Assembly: GCF_047638075.1 (NCBI RefSeq)
Contig: NZ_JBLJBV010000099.1
Location: forward strand, 41,236-105,235
Source: UBA6197 sp047638075
Lineage (GTDB): Bacteria > Pseudomonadota > Alphaproteobacteria > Rhodobacterales > Rhodobacteraceae
Direction: 5' to 3'
Length of the DNA: 64,000 nt
Shown piece after piece: positions 35,490 to 44,815 of this stretch. A model generated the notes under the pieces. That model made no database searches and was not told where the DNA came from. It saw only the letters and a program-made list of their open reading frames with translations. The translations under genes and the position numbers were made by a program. The stretch's first letter is position 1. The number at the start of each line of letters is the position of its first letter.

Positions 35490-35759
35490 ATGCTTTTCGC
35501 CATCATCTGCCAAGATAAACCCGGTGCGCTTCAAACCCGGCTTGATACCCGCGCCGCCCATCTGGCCTATATCGACCAAACTGGTATCGTGCGCCTTGCT
35601 GGTCCTTTCATTGAAAACGGTCAGATGACTGGATCGCTGGTTGTGGTTGAGGCCGACAGCCTTGCCGAGGCCGAGGCATGGGCCGCAAATGACCCCTACA
35701 AAGCCGCCGGTCTGTTTGAAAGCGTCCGCGTGAGCGAATGGAAAAAGGTAATCGGCTAA
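35490..35759 (+). CDS. YciI family protein
   Basis: An 89-residue ferredoxin-like fold protein of the YciI/YCII group. It has an FAIICQDKPGALQTR start, HLAYIDQTG and NDPYKAAGLFESVRV, with the conserved His and Asp. The ATG at 35490 is preferred over GTG at 35484, because GGAG sits 6 nt before it. It lies between gpsA and an EVE-domain gene, which begins inside its stop codon (TAATG). Confidence 0.88.
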   Translation: MLFAIICQDKPGALQTRLDTRAAHLAYIDQTGIVRLAGPFIENGQMTGSLVVVEADSLAEAEAWAANDPYKAAGLFESVRVSEWKKVIG

Positions 35760-36178
35760 TGGCAAAGTGGCTTTTCAAATCGGAACCCGATGTCTGGGGT
35801 TGGGATCATCAGGTCGCCAAGGGTGATGCGGGCGAAGAATGGGACGGCGTGCGCAACTACCTTGCCCGCAACAACATGCGCGCGATGAAGATCGGCGATC
35901 AGGGGTTTTTCTACCACTCCAACATCGGCAAGGAAATTGTAGGCATTGTCGAGGTCTGCGCCGAGTCGCGCCCCGATAGCACCACCGATGACCCGCGTTG
36001 GGATTGCGTGCATATTCGTGCCGTTCGTCCGTTGGCCCGCTCCGTTACTCTGGCCGAGGTCAAGAACGATCCGCGCCTGAAGGAAATGGCCTTGGTCAAA
36101 TCCATGCGTCTGTCCGTGCAGCCCGTGACCGAGGAAGAATGGCGGATGATCTGCGAACTAGGCGGGGTGGAACCATAG
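35759..36178 (+). CDS. EVE domain-containing protein
   Basis: A 139-residue PUA-like EVE domain, starting AKWLFKSEPDVWGWD and containing GVRNYLARNNMR, GDQGFFYHSN and PRWDCVHIRAV. EVE domains bind modified bases in nucleic acids. The aromatic cage (Trp, Tyr and Asn) of the family seems intact. The start overlaps the YciI stop by one base. Last gene of the tsaD-gpsA-yciI run. Confidence 0.9.
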   Translation: MAKWLFKSEPDVWGWDHQVAKGDAGEEWDGVRNYLARNNMRAMKIGDQGFFYHSNIGKEIVGIVEVCAESRPDSTTDDPRWDCVHIRAVRPLARSVTLAEVKNDPRLKEMALVKSMRLSVQPVTEEEWRMICELGGVEP

Positions 36179-36487
36179 CGCACGCCCCCCAAAACATGAA
36201 GGGTCCTGGCACCCCTACCAAGACCCTTCACCACCCCACGTGCTCCCCTACGCACCACACGTGAAACTATTCGGTCTTGGCCGTCCTAGCCTGTGCAACC
36301 GTTCTAGCGCGGTGGATGATTCCCCACAAGCAAACAGTTCCTACAATTCGATGTGGTTTCAATGTGTTATACTAAACATTTGTTAACGCGGGGGCCAACA
36401 AGCGCGGACCACACCATCAACGCCACCCGATTTCAGGCATTGCCTTGACCGCCAAAGCCCCTAGCTTGGCCGTGAAAGGAGCGCGAA
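36179..36487. other. 309-bp intergenic region with hairpin and CACGTG repeats
   Basis: No gene seen. TGAAGGGTC (36197-36205) and GACCCTTCA (36222-36230) form a 9-bp stem with a 16-nt loop, probably ending the EVE-gene transcript, though without a T run. CACGTG occurs at 36237-36242 and again at 36258-36263; the second, CACGTGAAAC, is a parS half-site. The 3' half is AT-richer and may hold the promoter of the CbiX-like gene, whose ribosome site is GAAAGGAG. Confidence 0.45.
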
Positions 36488-37195
36488 ATGCCCCAAGCCC
36501 TGATCGTCGCCCACGGCGCACCCAGCAACCCCAATCCGCAGAATGATGCCGTAGCTGCCCTTGCCAAAGCCGTGGGCGCCCTCTTGCCGGATTGGCTGAT
36601 CCGCGGCGCCACGCTGGCCAAGCCCGGTGCGCTTGAAGCAGCGCTTCAGGGCATGACCGCGCCGCTGATCTATCCGTTTTTCATGGCGGAAGGCTGGTTC
36701 ACCGGGCGCGAGCTTCCCCGTCGCGTGGCACTGGCGGGGGGTGGCCTTAGCACACAAATACGGCCATTCGGAACGGACCCCCATCTACCCGCACTAATTG
36801 CGCAGACCACCATAAAAGCGGCAAAAGATGGTGGAATAGACCCCAATTCTACTACGCTGATCCTTGCCGCGCATGGCTCCAAAGTTGCGCGCAAATCTAA
36901 AGACAGCAGCTATGCGATGGCCAAGACCCTGCGCGACCTGACCCCTTTTGCCGATATCCGCGTCGGCCTGATCGAGGAGCCCCCCTTTCTGGCCGATGTT
37001 GCCCGACTTCAGACACCGGCGTTGTGCCTGCCGTTCTTCGCCCTGCGCGCGGGCCACGTTGAGGGCGATATCCCCGATGCGCTTGCCAAGGCCGGATTCG
37101 CCGGCCCCCTGCTGGACGCCATTGGCGAACACCCCTCGGTCCCCGCCCTGATTGCCGCCGCGCTGAAAAGATCAGCCAGCCAACCACCCGCCTGA
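36488..37195 (+). CDS. CbiX/SirB-like chelatase family protein
   Basis: A 235-residue two-lobed protein related to sirohydrochlorin cobalto/ferrochelatases. Each lobe has the expected strand-loop: LIVAHGAPSNPNPQ and LILAAHGSKVARKS, each with a putative metal-binding His. A GAAAGGAG ribosome site precedes the ATG. No cobalamin or sirohaem genes are adjacent, so the substrate and metal are uncertain. Confidence 0.78.
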   Translation: MPQALIVAHGAPSNPNPQNDAVAALAKAVGALLPDWLIRGATLAKPGALEAALQGMTAPLIYPFFMAEGWFTGRELPRRVALAGGGLSTQIRPFGTDPHLPALIAQTTIKAAKDGGIDPNSTTLILAAHGSKVARKSKDSSYAMAKTLRDLTPFADIRVGLIEEPPFLADVARLQTPALCLPFFALRAGHVEGDIPDALAKAGFAGPLLDAIGEHPSVPALIAAALKRSASQPPA

Positions 37196-37211
37196 CAGAA
37201 CGTGTCTCTCG

Positions 37212-37907
37212 CTAATCGGGCGCGCCCACCATCAGCCGTATCGGCGCCAGCCCGTCAATAGTACCCTCAATCACATCGCCCGGCCCCACCGGCCCCACAC
37301 CGGCAGGCGTGCCAGTATAAATCAGGTCGCCCGGCATAAGGTGATACAGCGTCGACAGGTGGCTGATGATTTCAGGCACAGACCAGACCATATCAGAAAG
37401 CACGGAATCTTGCCGCATTTGGCCATTCACGCTAAGCGCAATTCGCTGCGGACCAATGGCTCCGACTTCTTCCGCCCGGCGGATTGGGGCGATTACGGCA
37501 GAATTTTCAAAGTCCTTACCCGTGTCCCACGGCCGCCGCTTGCTCTTGGAGGCCGTCTGCAAATCGCGCCGCGTCATATCCAGCCCGGCCGCATAGCCGT
37601 AAACGCACCGCAGCGCCTGCCCAGCCGAAACCTTGAACGCCGGGGCGCCGATTGCGATCACCAGCTCCATTTCATGGTGATAGTCCGACGTGCCGGGTGG
37701 ATAGGGCACCGTCGCACCGGTTGCCACGACCGCTTGGGCGGATTTGGTAAAATAGAACGGCGCTTCGCGGTCCACTTCATTGCCCATCTCGCGGGCGTGT
37801 TCAACATAGTTTCGCCCCACGCAAAACACCCTACGCACCGGAAACTGTGCTACTTCACCCTCGACCGGCACAGCGATCGTCTGCGCCGGTTCAAAAATCC
37901 ATCCCAT
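37212..37907 (-). CDS. Fumarylacetoacetate hydrolase family protein
   Basis: A 231-residue FAH-fold enzyme. It has the metal-binding pattern RNYVEHAREMG, then E-x-E in HHEMELVIAIG, the DMTRRDLQ region and TGTPAGVGPV at the end. Family members hydrolyse acylpyruvates or act as hydratases or decarboxylases on oxo-acids. The start overlaps the PfkB kinase stop by one base (TGATG), so the two are co-translated and may act on one sugar-acid or oxo-acid pathway. Confidence 0.9.
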   Translation of the reverse strand: MGWIFEPAQTIAVPVEGEVAQFPVRRVFCVGRNYVEHAREMGNEVDREAPFYFTKSAQAVVATGATVPYPPGTSDYHHEMELVIAIGAPAFKVSAGQALRCVYGYAAGLDMTRRDLQTASKSKRRPWDTGKDFENSAVIAPIRRAEEVGAIGPQRIALSVNGQMRQDSVLSDMVWSVPEIISHLSTLYHLMPGDLIYTGTPAGVGPVGPGDVIEGTIDGLAPIRLMVGAPD

Positions 37908-38785
37908 CAGCCCATTCCTTTCAAGAAAGCTTCAACCTCGGCACGCGTCGGTATTGCGTCTGCGGTGCCGGCCCGCGTTACCTTTAGCGCAGCCGCCGCC
38001 GTGGCCAACCGCAACGCGGCTTGCACCGTCAGGCCCTCATCCAGCGCGGCGGCGAAATACCCCGCGACCGTATCGCCGGCCCCGGTCGTATCAATCACTT
38101 CAACCGGAAACGCGGGGTGAACCACGCTGCGACCACTGCGTAAATCGCACCACTCTGCCCCCTGCGCGCCTCTCGTTACCAAAACTTCGGGCACCGGCAG
38201 GTTGGCCAAAACAGTGCCTAACGCTGCTGAAAGCTGCTCTGCCTCAACCGCGTTCAGCGCGAGCAGACTGGCATAGGGCAAAACGTCCTGCACCGCCACC
38301 ACGTCAAACGGTGCCGCCGAATAGATCACCTTCATTCCACGTTCCCGCGCCATTCGGGCGGCGGCCACCTGATGCGCGGTCTCATTCTGGATCAGCAATG
38401 TATCACCCGCCCCAGCCCCTGCCAGCGCCAGCGTAACCCCTGACAGGGCAAATTCACGGTTCGCGCCGGCGTAAAGGATGATCGTGTTTTCGCCGGCATC
38501 ATCTACCGAGATGATGGCATGGCCGGTCGGCGCCGATACCTGCTCGACAAATCGGCAATCGACGCCCAAGGCCTCCAACCGCGCAACAGCCCAGCCCTCT
38601 GGCCCGGCGCCGCCAATATGGCGCACCACAGCCCCCGCGCGGGCCGCTGCCACCGATTGGTTAGCCCCTTTGCCGCCCAGCCCCATCGAATAGGTTTTCG
38701 CTGTCAACGTCTCGCCCGGCTGCACCAGATGCGGCACCCGATAGAAGTGATCAATGTTGATAGACCCCAGGTTATAGATCGTCAC
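37907..38785 (-). CDS. PfkB-family carbohydrate kinase (ribokinase-like)
   Basis: A 292-residue sugar kinase. It has the N-terminal PfkB block GLGGKGANQSVAAARAG and the C-terminal block DTTGAGDTVAGYFAAAL with the catalytic Asp. Most like ribokinase, but the sugar is uncertain. The likely start is GTG at 38785 (VTIYNLGSIN) after AGGAAAGG; a longer in-frame ATG at 38851 adds residues unlike the family. Confidence 0.88.
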   Translation of the reverse strand: MTIYNLGSINIDHFYRVPHLVQPGETLTAKTYSMGLGGKGANQSVAAARAGAVVRHIGGAGPEGWAVARLEALGVDCRFVEQVSAPTGHAIISVDDAGENTIILYAGANREFALSGVTLALAGAGAGDTLLIQNETAHQVAAARMARERGMKVIYSAAPFDVVAVQDVLPYASLLALNAVEAEQLSAALGTVLANLPVPEVLVTRGAQGAEWCDLRSGRSVVHPAFPVEVIDTTGAGDTVAGYFAAALDEGLTVQAALRLATAAAALKVTRAGTADAIPTRAEVEAFLKGMG

Positions 38786-39070
38786 GCCAACTGCCTTTCC
38801 TTCTCGGGTCTGATATTTCAGAGAAATACGAGCGCAAAGCCCCGCCCGCACCAGACTAACGCCGCCACCTCAATTTGCACGCCGCAATCGCCACCGTGTT
38901 CGAAATGCCCGTGCAGCCGATGCCGTTGAAACGGCCCAGATTGGCTTTGCAACCCCTTGGAACAGCCGGGCAATTCCTTTTGCCCTGACCACGACAGACC
39001 AGCCCTGTTGATTTGGCGCTTTTCCCGCGCGGTACGGTTTTGTAGGGTCGGGCAAAATGGGGGATTGGGT
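38786..39070. other. Divergent promoter region pfkB / mutS
   Basis: A 285-bp gap between divergent genes. I see no ORF with coding character and no strong repeat. GGGG at about 39059-39063 is the probable ribosome site of mutS. Confidence 0.3.
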
Positions 39071-41716
39071 TTGGCTGACGACACTGTCACACCGATGATG
39101 GCGCAATATCTGGGCATCAAGGCCGTTAATCCCGGCGCTTTGCTGTTCTACCGGATGGGCGATTTCTACGAGATGTTCTTTGACGATGCCGTCGCCGCCT
39201 CGGCGGCGCTCGATATTGCGCTGACCAAACGGGGGCGGCACTTGGGGCAAGACATCGCCATGTGCGGCGTTCCGGTCCATTCCGCCGAAGGGTATTTGCT
39301 GACCCTGATCCGCAAAGGCTTTCGTGTGGCCATCGCTGAACAGATGGAAGACCCCGCCGACGCAAAAAAGCGCGGCTCCAAATCCGTCGTCGCGCGCGAT
39401 GTGGTTCGCCTTGTTACCCCCGGCACCCTGACCGAGGAATCGCTGCTTGAGGCGCGTCGCCACAATTTCCTTGCCGCTTGGGCCGAGGTTCGTGACGATG
39501 CCGCGCTGGCCTGGGTTGATATTTCAACCGGCGAGTTTCGCGTGATGCCCTGCCCGCTGGCCCGCCTCGGCCCCGAGCTGGCCCGCCTGGCCCCGCGCGA
39601 AGTCGTGGTCAGCGACACGAAAGAGGCTGAACTGGCCGAAATAGTGTCTGAATCGCGCGCGGCCCTGACACCGTTGGCACGGTCCGCCTTTGACAGCCAA
39701 GGCGCGGAAAAACGGCTGAAGGCGTTGTTCAACGTTGATGCGTTGGACGCGTTCGGCACCTTTTCCCGGTCCGAACTTTCGGCCATGGGCGCCATCGCGG
39801 ATTACCTTGACCTGACACAGCGCGGCAAACTGCCCCTGCTGCGCCCCCCGCAACGCGAAGACGCTGGCACCGCCGTGCAGATTGACGCCGCAACCCGGCG
39901 CAACCTGGAACTGACGCAGGCGCTTTCGGGGGGGCGTGAGGGTTCGCTGCTGGCAGCGATTGACCGCACCGTCACCGCGCCCGGTGCGCGGCTGCTGGAG
40001 CGTCGCCTGTCGGCCCCGTCGCGCGATCTGACCCAGATTCACGCGCGCCACGCAGCCATCCGCTTTTTGCTGGATGAAACCCGCCTGTCCGAAGATCTGC
40101 GCGCCGATCTGCGCCGCTGCCCCGATATGGACCGTGCCCTGTCGCGGCTGGCCCTGGACCGGGGCGGCCCGCGTGACATGGCCGCAATCCGCAACGGGCT
40201 GGAACAGGCGGGCCACATCGCCGCGCGGCTGACAGCACGCGACGCCCCTACCGTTCTGGTCGCGGCTGCCACCGCCCTTATCGGCCATGACGCCTTGGTT
40301 GCCCTTCTGGACGCCGCCCTGATTGCCGAACCGCCGCTTTTGGCGCGCGACGGTGGGTTTATTGCGGCCGGTTACGACGCCGAACTGGATGAAACCCGCC
40401 GCCTGCGGGACGAGGGCCGCAGTGTCATCGCCGGAATGCAGGCCGACTATATTGCCCAAACCGGGATCCCCAGCCTGAAGATCAAGCATAACAACGTGCT
40501 CGGCTATTTCATCGAAACAACCGCAACCCACGCCGAAAAGATGCTCGCCCCGCCTCTATCGGAAACCTTCATCCACCGTCAGACAACCGCCAATCAGGTG
40601 CGCTTTACCACCCTGCCCCTATCCGAGTTGGAAACCCGTATCCTTAACGCCGGGAACCATGCGCTTGAAATTGAAAAGCGGCTCTATTCCAGCCTGAAAG
40701 AGGCGATACTGGCCCATTCCGGCCCTATCGGCCATGCCGCCCGCGCGCTCGCTGAAATTGACCTTGCCGCCGCCCTTGCCGATCTTGCGGCAGGCGAAGA
40801 CTGGGTAGAGCCGCGTGTCGATAACAGCCGTGCCTTCCAGATCGAGGCCGGCCGCCACCCCGTTGTGGAAGCCGCATTGAGACGCACCGGCGAGCCCTTC
40901 ATCGCCAACGATTGCGCCCTGACCAGCGGCGAAACCCCGGCAATCTGGCTGCTGACCGGCCCGAACATGGCCGGCAAATCCACCTTCCTGCGGCAAAACG
41001 CGCTGATCGCCCTTCTGGCGCAGGCGGGCAGCTTTGTGCCCGCTCGCAGCGCCCATATCGGCCTTGTCAGCCAGCTTTTCAGCCGTGTCGGTGCCGCCGA
41101 TGACCTTGCCCGCGGGCGCTCCACCTTTATGGTGGAAATGGTCGAAACCGCCGCGATTCTAAATCAGGCCGACGACCGTGCCTTGGTCATCCTCGATGAG
41201 ATCGGCCGCGGCACCGCCACCTATGATGGCCTCTCGATCGCCTGGGCCGTGATGGAGCATCTGCATGCCGCTAATCGCTGCCGCGCGCTATTCGCGACCC
41301 ATTACCACGAGATGACCGCCCTTTCCGCCAAGCTTGACGGCGTTGAAAACGCAACCGTCACCGTCAAGGAATGGGAAGGTGAGGTGATTTTCCTGCATGA
41401 GGTCAAAAAGGGCGCGGCAGACCGCAGCTATGGCGTTCAGGTTGCGCGCCTTGCCGGGCTGCCGCCCTCGGTCATCGAACGCGCCCGCGCGGTTCTTGAG
41501 GCGCTGGAGACCGGCGAACGCGAAGGGTCGGCACGCAAACAGGCAATGATCGACGATTTGCCCCTGTTCCGCACTGCCCCCGCAGCGCCGCCACCCACCC
41601 CCAAGGCATCATCAAAGATTGAAGACTGCCTGAACGCGCTGCATCCTGATGAAATGACGCCGAAAGAGGCCCTTGCCGCGCTCTATGAGCTAAAGGCCCT
41701 GACAGGCCCACACTGA
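39071..41716 (+). CDS. mutS: DNA mismatch repair protein MutS
   Basis: An 881-residue mismatch-recognition ATPase. The N-terminal domain has TPMMAQYLGIKAVNPGALLFYRMGDFYEMFFDDA (given in part), including the Phe-x-Glu mismatch wedge (YEMF). The C-terminal ATPase has Walker A TGPNMAGKST, DEIGRGTATYDG and ATHYHEM. The start is probably TTG at 39071 (ADDTVTPMM); ATGs at 39095 and 39098 would trim eight or nine residues. It is convergent with grpE. Confidence 0.95.
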   Translation: MADDTVTPMMAQYLGIKAVNPGALLFYRMGDFYEMFFDDAVAASAALDIALTKRGRHLGQDIAMCGVPVHSAEGYLLTLIRKGFRVAIAEQMEDPADAKKRGSKSVVARDVVRLVTPGTLTEESLLEARRHNFLAAWAEVRDDAALAWVDISTGEFRVMPCPLARLGPELARLAPREVVVSDTKEAELAEIVSESRAALTPLARSAFDSQGAEKRLKALFNVDALDAFGTFSRSELSAMGAIADYLDLTQRGKLPLLRPPQREDAGTAVQIDAATRRNLELTQALSGGREGSLLAAIDRTVTAPGARLLERRLSAPSRDLTQIHARHAAIRFLLDETRLSEDLRADLRRCPDMDRALSRLALDRGGPRDMAAIRNGLEQAGHIAARLTARDAPTVLVAAATALIGHDALVALLDAALIAEPPLLARDGGFIAAGYDAELDETRRLRDEGRSVIAGMQADYIAQTGIPSLKIKHNNVLGYFIETTATHAEKMLAPPLSETFIHRQTTANQVRFTTLPLSELETRILNAGNHALEIEKRLYSSLKEAILAHSGPIGHAARALAEIDLAAALADLAAGEDWVEPRVDNSRAFQIEAGRHPVVEAALRRTGEPFIANDCALTSGETPAIWLLTGPNMAGKSTFLRQNALIALLAQAGSFVPARSAHIGLVSQLFSRVGAADDLARGRSTFMVEMVETAAILNQADDRALVILDEIGRGTATYDGLSIAWAVMEHLHAANRCRALFATHYHEMTALSAKLDGVENATVTVKEWEGEVIFLHEVKKGAADRSYGVQVARLAGLPPSVIERARAVLEALETGEREGSARKQAMIDDLPLFRTAPAAPPPTPKASSKIEDCLNALHPDEMTPKEALAALYELKALTGPH

Positions 41717-41746
41717 CCTTCACGCTGGCAAAAACCGCAGCAGGAT

Positions 41747-41767
41747 CCGGGGGCGTGTAGCCCCCGG
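41747..41767. terminator. Hairpin between convergent mutS and grpE
   Basis: CCGGGGGC (41747-41754) and GCCCCCGG (41760-41767) form a perfect 8-bp stem with loop GTGTA. There is no T run on either side. The position, 31 bp after mutS and 8 bp from the grpE stop, suggests bidirectional termination or 3'-end protection. Confidence 0.55.
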
Positions 41768-41774
41768 TGCGCCG

Positions 41775-42314
41775 TCAGCTTTTTGGTGTGGACGAAACGC
41801 CCACCTTCGCCGGCCGCAACAGCCGATCATGCAACAAAAAGCCCTCATTCATCACCTGAATGATGTCACCTGCCCGCGTGCCCGGCACCGGTGCCTCAAA
41901 CATCGCTTCGTGATGCTGCGGGTCAAAGGCATCGCCCACCTGCGGCGCGACTGGCTCTACCCCGTGCTTGGTGAACACATGCAGCAGTTCGCGCAGGGTC
42001 AGCTCTACCCCTTCGATCAGCCCTTCGGCTGCGGCGCGCTGTTCCTCGCCCGCGGCTTCCAGCGCCCGGCGAAGCGCGTCATAGACCGGCAGCAGATCGC
42101 GGGCCAGTTTGCTGCCGCCATACTGTTCGGCCTCGCGCCGGTCACGCTCGCCGCGTTTGCGGATATTCTCCGAATCCGCCAGCGCCCGCATGAAGCGGTC
42201 GCGAAGTTCATCGCGTTCGGCCCGCAGCGCCTCGACCTCATCAAAACCATCATCGAAGGTTTCGTTGATCTGCGCCTGATCTTCGGCAATCTCGTCTTTC
42301 TTCATCTCGCTCAT
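41775..42314 (-). CDS. grpE: Nucleotide exchange factor GrpE
   Basis: A 179-residue co-chaperone that exchanges nucleotide on DnaK. It has a long N-terminal helix (about 20-90, RDRFMRALADSENIRKRGERDR) and the C-terminal beta domain with FDPQHHEAMFEAP and GDIIQVMNEGFLLHDRLLRPAKV. It lies directly after hrcA, 3 bp apart, as is common in alphaproteobacteria. Confidence 0.96.
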   Translation of the reverse strand: MSEMKKDEIAEDQAQINETFDDGFDEVEALRAERDELRDRFMRALADSENIRKRGERDRREAEQYGGSKLARDLLPVYDALRRALEAAGEEQRAAAEGLIEGVELTLRELLHVFTKHGVEPVAPQVGDAFDPQHHEAMFEAPVPGTRAGDIIQVMNEGFLLHDRLLRPAKVGVSSTPKS

Positions 42315-42317
42315 CGT

Positions 42318-43382
42318 CTACCCCTTGCCCCGGCCTGACAGCATTCGTCCGACCAGCTGCGCCGTATAATCCACAATCGGCACGATCCGGCCATAGTTAA
42401 GCCGCGTGGGCCCGATGACCCCGACCGCACCGATGATCTTTCGATCAGCGTTCATATAGGGAGAGACCACCAGAGAGGAACCCGAAAGTGAAAAAAGCTT
42501 GTTCTCTGAGCCGATAAAAATGCGCACACCCTCGCCCGCCTCGGTCAGATCCAGAAATTCGGCAATATCGCGCTTACGTTCGAGGTCATCAAAGAGGCTC
42601 CGCACCCGGTCCAGATCCAGCTCGGCGCCGCCAATCAGGTTCGACTGGCCCCGCACTATCAGGCGCTCATAGCTTTCTCCCTCATTTTCCCACAAGGCCA
42701 GCCCGCTCTCGACCAGATTTCGCGCCAAGACATCCAGCTCTTGCCGACGGACGACAATTTCGCGCGCGATATGCGCCTGTAGCTCGGACAGGGTGCGCCC
42801 CTCGGCCAGCGCGTTCAGAAAATTCCCCGCCTCACGCATGGAAGACGGTGTTTGACCCAAGGGCGGGGTGAATACGCGGTTTTCCACCTGCCCATCCGCA
42901 AAAACCAGCACCACCAGGGCGCGGTCAGGTGCAAGGCTGACAAATTCAATGTGGCGCACCGGCGCTTCGTGCTTGGGGGTCAGCACAAGGCTGGCCCCTT
43001 GGGTAATGCCCGACAGCGCTGCCCCCACCCTGTCCAGCAAATTGCCGACACCGGGCACATTGCCGCCCATTGTCGCATCAATCCGTTCGCGGTCAGCGGC
43101 GGCAAGCTCGCTTACCTCCATCAGCCCATCAACAAACATCCGCAGCCCCAACTGGGTGGGGATTCGCCCGGCTGAAACATGCGGGCTATCCAGCAGGCCC
43201 ATATACTCCAGATCCTGCATCACGTTGCGGATCGTGGCGGCGGAAACCTTTTCGTTCATGCTGCGCGTCAGGGTGCGCGATCCAACCGGATCACCACTAT
43301 CCAGATAACTCTCAACCACCCGCCGAAATACTTCGCGCGAGCGGTCGTTCAGTTCGGATAAGACTTTGATACCGTCAGTCAT
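42318..43382 (-). CDS. hrcA: Heat-inducible transcription repressor HrcA
   Basis: A 354-residue winged-helix repressor. The N-terminus has LNDRSREVFRRVVESYLDSGDPVGSRTL (given in part) and ATIRNVMQDLEYMGLLDSPHTSAGR-like text (here HVSAGRIPT). The C-terminal domain has the GPTRLNYGRIVPIVDYTAQ ending. HrcA binds CIRCE elements in front of groE or dnaK genes. No CIRCE repeat is seen in the hrcA/rph gap, so hrcA itself does not look autoregulated. Confidence 0.95.
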   Translation of the reverse strand: MTDGIKVLSELNDRSREVFRRVVESYLDSGDPVGSRTLTRSMNEKVSAATIRNVMQDLEYMGLLDSPHVSAGRIPTQLGLRMFVDGLMEVSELAAADRERIDATMGGNVPGVGNLLDRVGAALSGITQGASLVLTPKHEAPVRHIEFVSLAPDRALVVLVFADGQVENRVFTPPLGQTPSSMREAGNFLNALAEGRTLSELQAHIAREIVVRRQELDVLARNLVESGLALWENEGESYERLIVRGQSNLIGGAELDLDRVRSLFDDLERKRDIAEFLDLTEAGEGVRIFIGSENKLFSLSGSSLVVSPYMNADRKIIGAVGVIGPTRLNYGRIVPIVDYTAQLVGRMLSGRGKG

Positions 43383-43495
43383 TCACAAATTCCCATACCT
43401 GCCCGAGTTAACGGTGCTTGGGCCGGGGCGTCAATCGGGGTTGCATCGGTAGGCGCGCGGCCTGTAATTGAACCAAACTCAGGAAAGGACATTTT

Positions 43496-44209
43496 ATGCG
43501 CCCCTCAGGCCGGACTCTAAGCGAAATGCGCCCGATTTCAATTGAAACCGGCATAACCAAACACGCCGAAGGATCATGCCTGATCCGGATGGGCGACACC
43601 CATGTACTGTGCACCGCCACAATCGAGGACAAGGCGCCCTCGTTCCTGAAAGGCAGTGGTCTGGGCTGGGTAACGGCGGAATATGGCATGCTGCCCCGTG
43701 CGACCAACACCAGGAACCGGCGCGAGGCGGCAGCCGGCAAGCAATCCGGCCGTACGCAGGAAATTCAACGCCTTATCGGCCGCGCCCTGCGGGCGGGGGT
43801 TGACCGTAGCGCCCTGGGCGAACGCCAGATCGTGGTCGATTGCGATGTGATACAGGCCGACGGCGGCACCCGCTGCGCGTCCATCACCGGCGGCTGGGTT
43901 GCGCTGCGGATCGCGGTGAACCGGCTGCTAAGGGCCGGAATGATCACCTCGGACCCGCTGGTTGATCATGTCGCTGCGGTTTCCTGCGGCATCTACGCGG
44001 GCCAGCCGTTGCTGGATCTGGACTACGCCGAAGATTCAGAGGCCGGCACCGACGGTAACTTTATCCTGACCGGTCGCGGCCGCCTGATCGAGGTGCAGAT
44101 GTCGGCCGAAGGCTCGACCTTCTCGCGCGATGAAATGGGGCAATTGCTGGATCTGGCCGAGGCCGGGATTCAAGATCTTGTCGCCGCGCAAAAGGTCGCC
44201 ATCGCATGA
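43496..44209 (+). CDS. rph: Ribonuclease PH
   Basis: A 237-residue phosphorolytic 3'-5' exoribonuclease trimming tRNA 3' ends. It starts MRPSGRTLSEMRPISIETG, then EDKAPSFLKGSGLGWVTAEYGMLP, RNRREAAAGKQSGRTQEIQRLIGRALR (in part) and the active-site DCDVIQADGGTR. It is divergent from hrcA and overlaps rdgB by 4 bp. Confidence 0.97.
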   Translation: MRPSGRTLSEMRPISIETGITKHAEGSCLIRMGDTHVLCTATIEDKAPSFLKGSGLGWVTAEYGMLPRATNTRNRREAAAGKQSGRTQEIQRLIGRALRAGVDRSALGERQIVVDCDVIQADGGTRCASITGGWVALRIAVNRLLRAGMITSDPLVDHVAAVSCGIYAGQPLLDLDYAEDSEAGTDGNFILTGRGRLIEVQMSAEGSTFSRDEMGQLLDLAEAGIQDLVAAQKVAIA

Positions 44210-44814
44210 GAAAGTTTTCGGGCAAAACGCTTTTGGTGGCGACCCATAACGCGGGCAAACTTGAGGAAATCGGCGCATTGCTGGCGCCCTTCGGCATCAC
44301 CTGCGTCGGCGCTGCCGCGATGAACCTGCCCGAACCGGCGGAAACCGAAACCACCTTTGTCGGCAACGCGCGCATCAAGGCACACGCGGCCGCAAAGGCC
44401 ACCGGCCTTCCGGCCCTGTCTGACGATAGCGGGATAGAGGTTGACGGGCTGAATGGCGCGCCCGGCGTTTACACCGCCGATTGGGCCGAAACCCCGAACG
44501 GGCGCGACTTTGTTCAGGCAATGACCCGCACTTGGGCCGAGTTAGAGACGGTTTCCGCCGCCTTCCCCCGGACCGCCCGCTTTCGCTCAACCCTCGTTCT
44601 AGCGTGGCCCGATGGCCATGATGAGGTGTTTGAAGGCAAGGCAGAGGGTCAGGTCGTCTGGCCGATGCGCGGCCAGCAGGGCCACGGATATGACCCGATG
44701 TTCCAACCTGACGGCCACGACATCACCTTTGCCGAAATGGACCCCGCGCTGAAAAACACCATAAGCCACCGCGCCGACGCCTTTCGCAAACTCGTCACCT
44801 GTTTTGAGGCCTGA
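44206..44814 (+). CDS. rdgB: dITP/XTP pyrophosphatase (RdgB/HAM1)
   Basis: A 202-residue house-cleaning enzyme hydrolysing dITP and XTP. It has LLVATHNAGKLEEI, the conserved ETETTFVGNARIKA, ALSDDSGIEVDGLNGAPGVYTADWA (in part) and GHGYDPMFQP. It follows rph with an ATGA overlap. Confidence 0.96.
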   Translation: MRKFSGKTLLVATHNAGKLEEIGALLAPFGITCVGAAAMNLPEPAETETTFVGNARIKAHAAAKATGLPALSDDSGIEVDGLNGAPGVYTADWAETPNGRDFVQAMTRTWAELETVSAAFPRTARFRSTLVLAWPDGHDEVFEGKAEGQVVWPMRGQQGHGYDPMFQPDGHDITFAEMDPALKNTISHRADAFRKLVTCFEA

Positions 44815-44815
44815 C

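Noticed and set aside
36179..36300. Remnant of a group II intron or other mobile element
   Set aside because: The GC-rich hairpins looked suggestive, but no domain V pattern or reverse-transcriptase remnant can be read.
43383..43495. CIRCE element upstream of hrcA
   Set aside because: No TTAGCACTC/GAGTGCTAA repeat in the gap.
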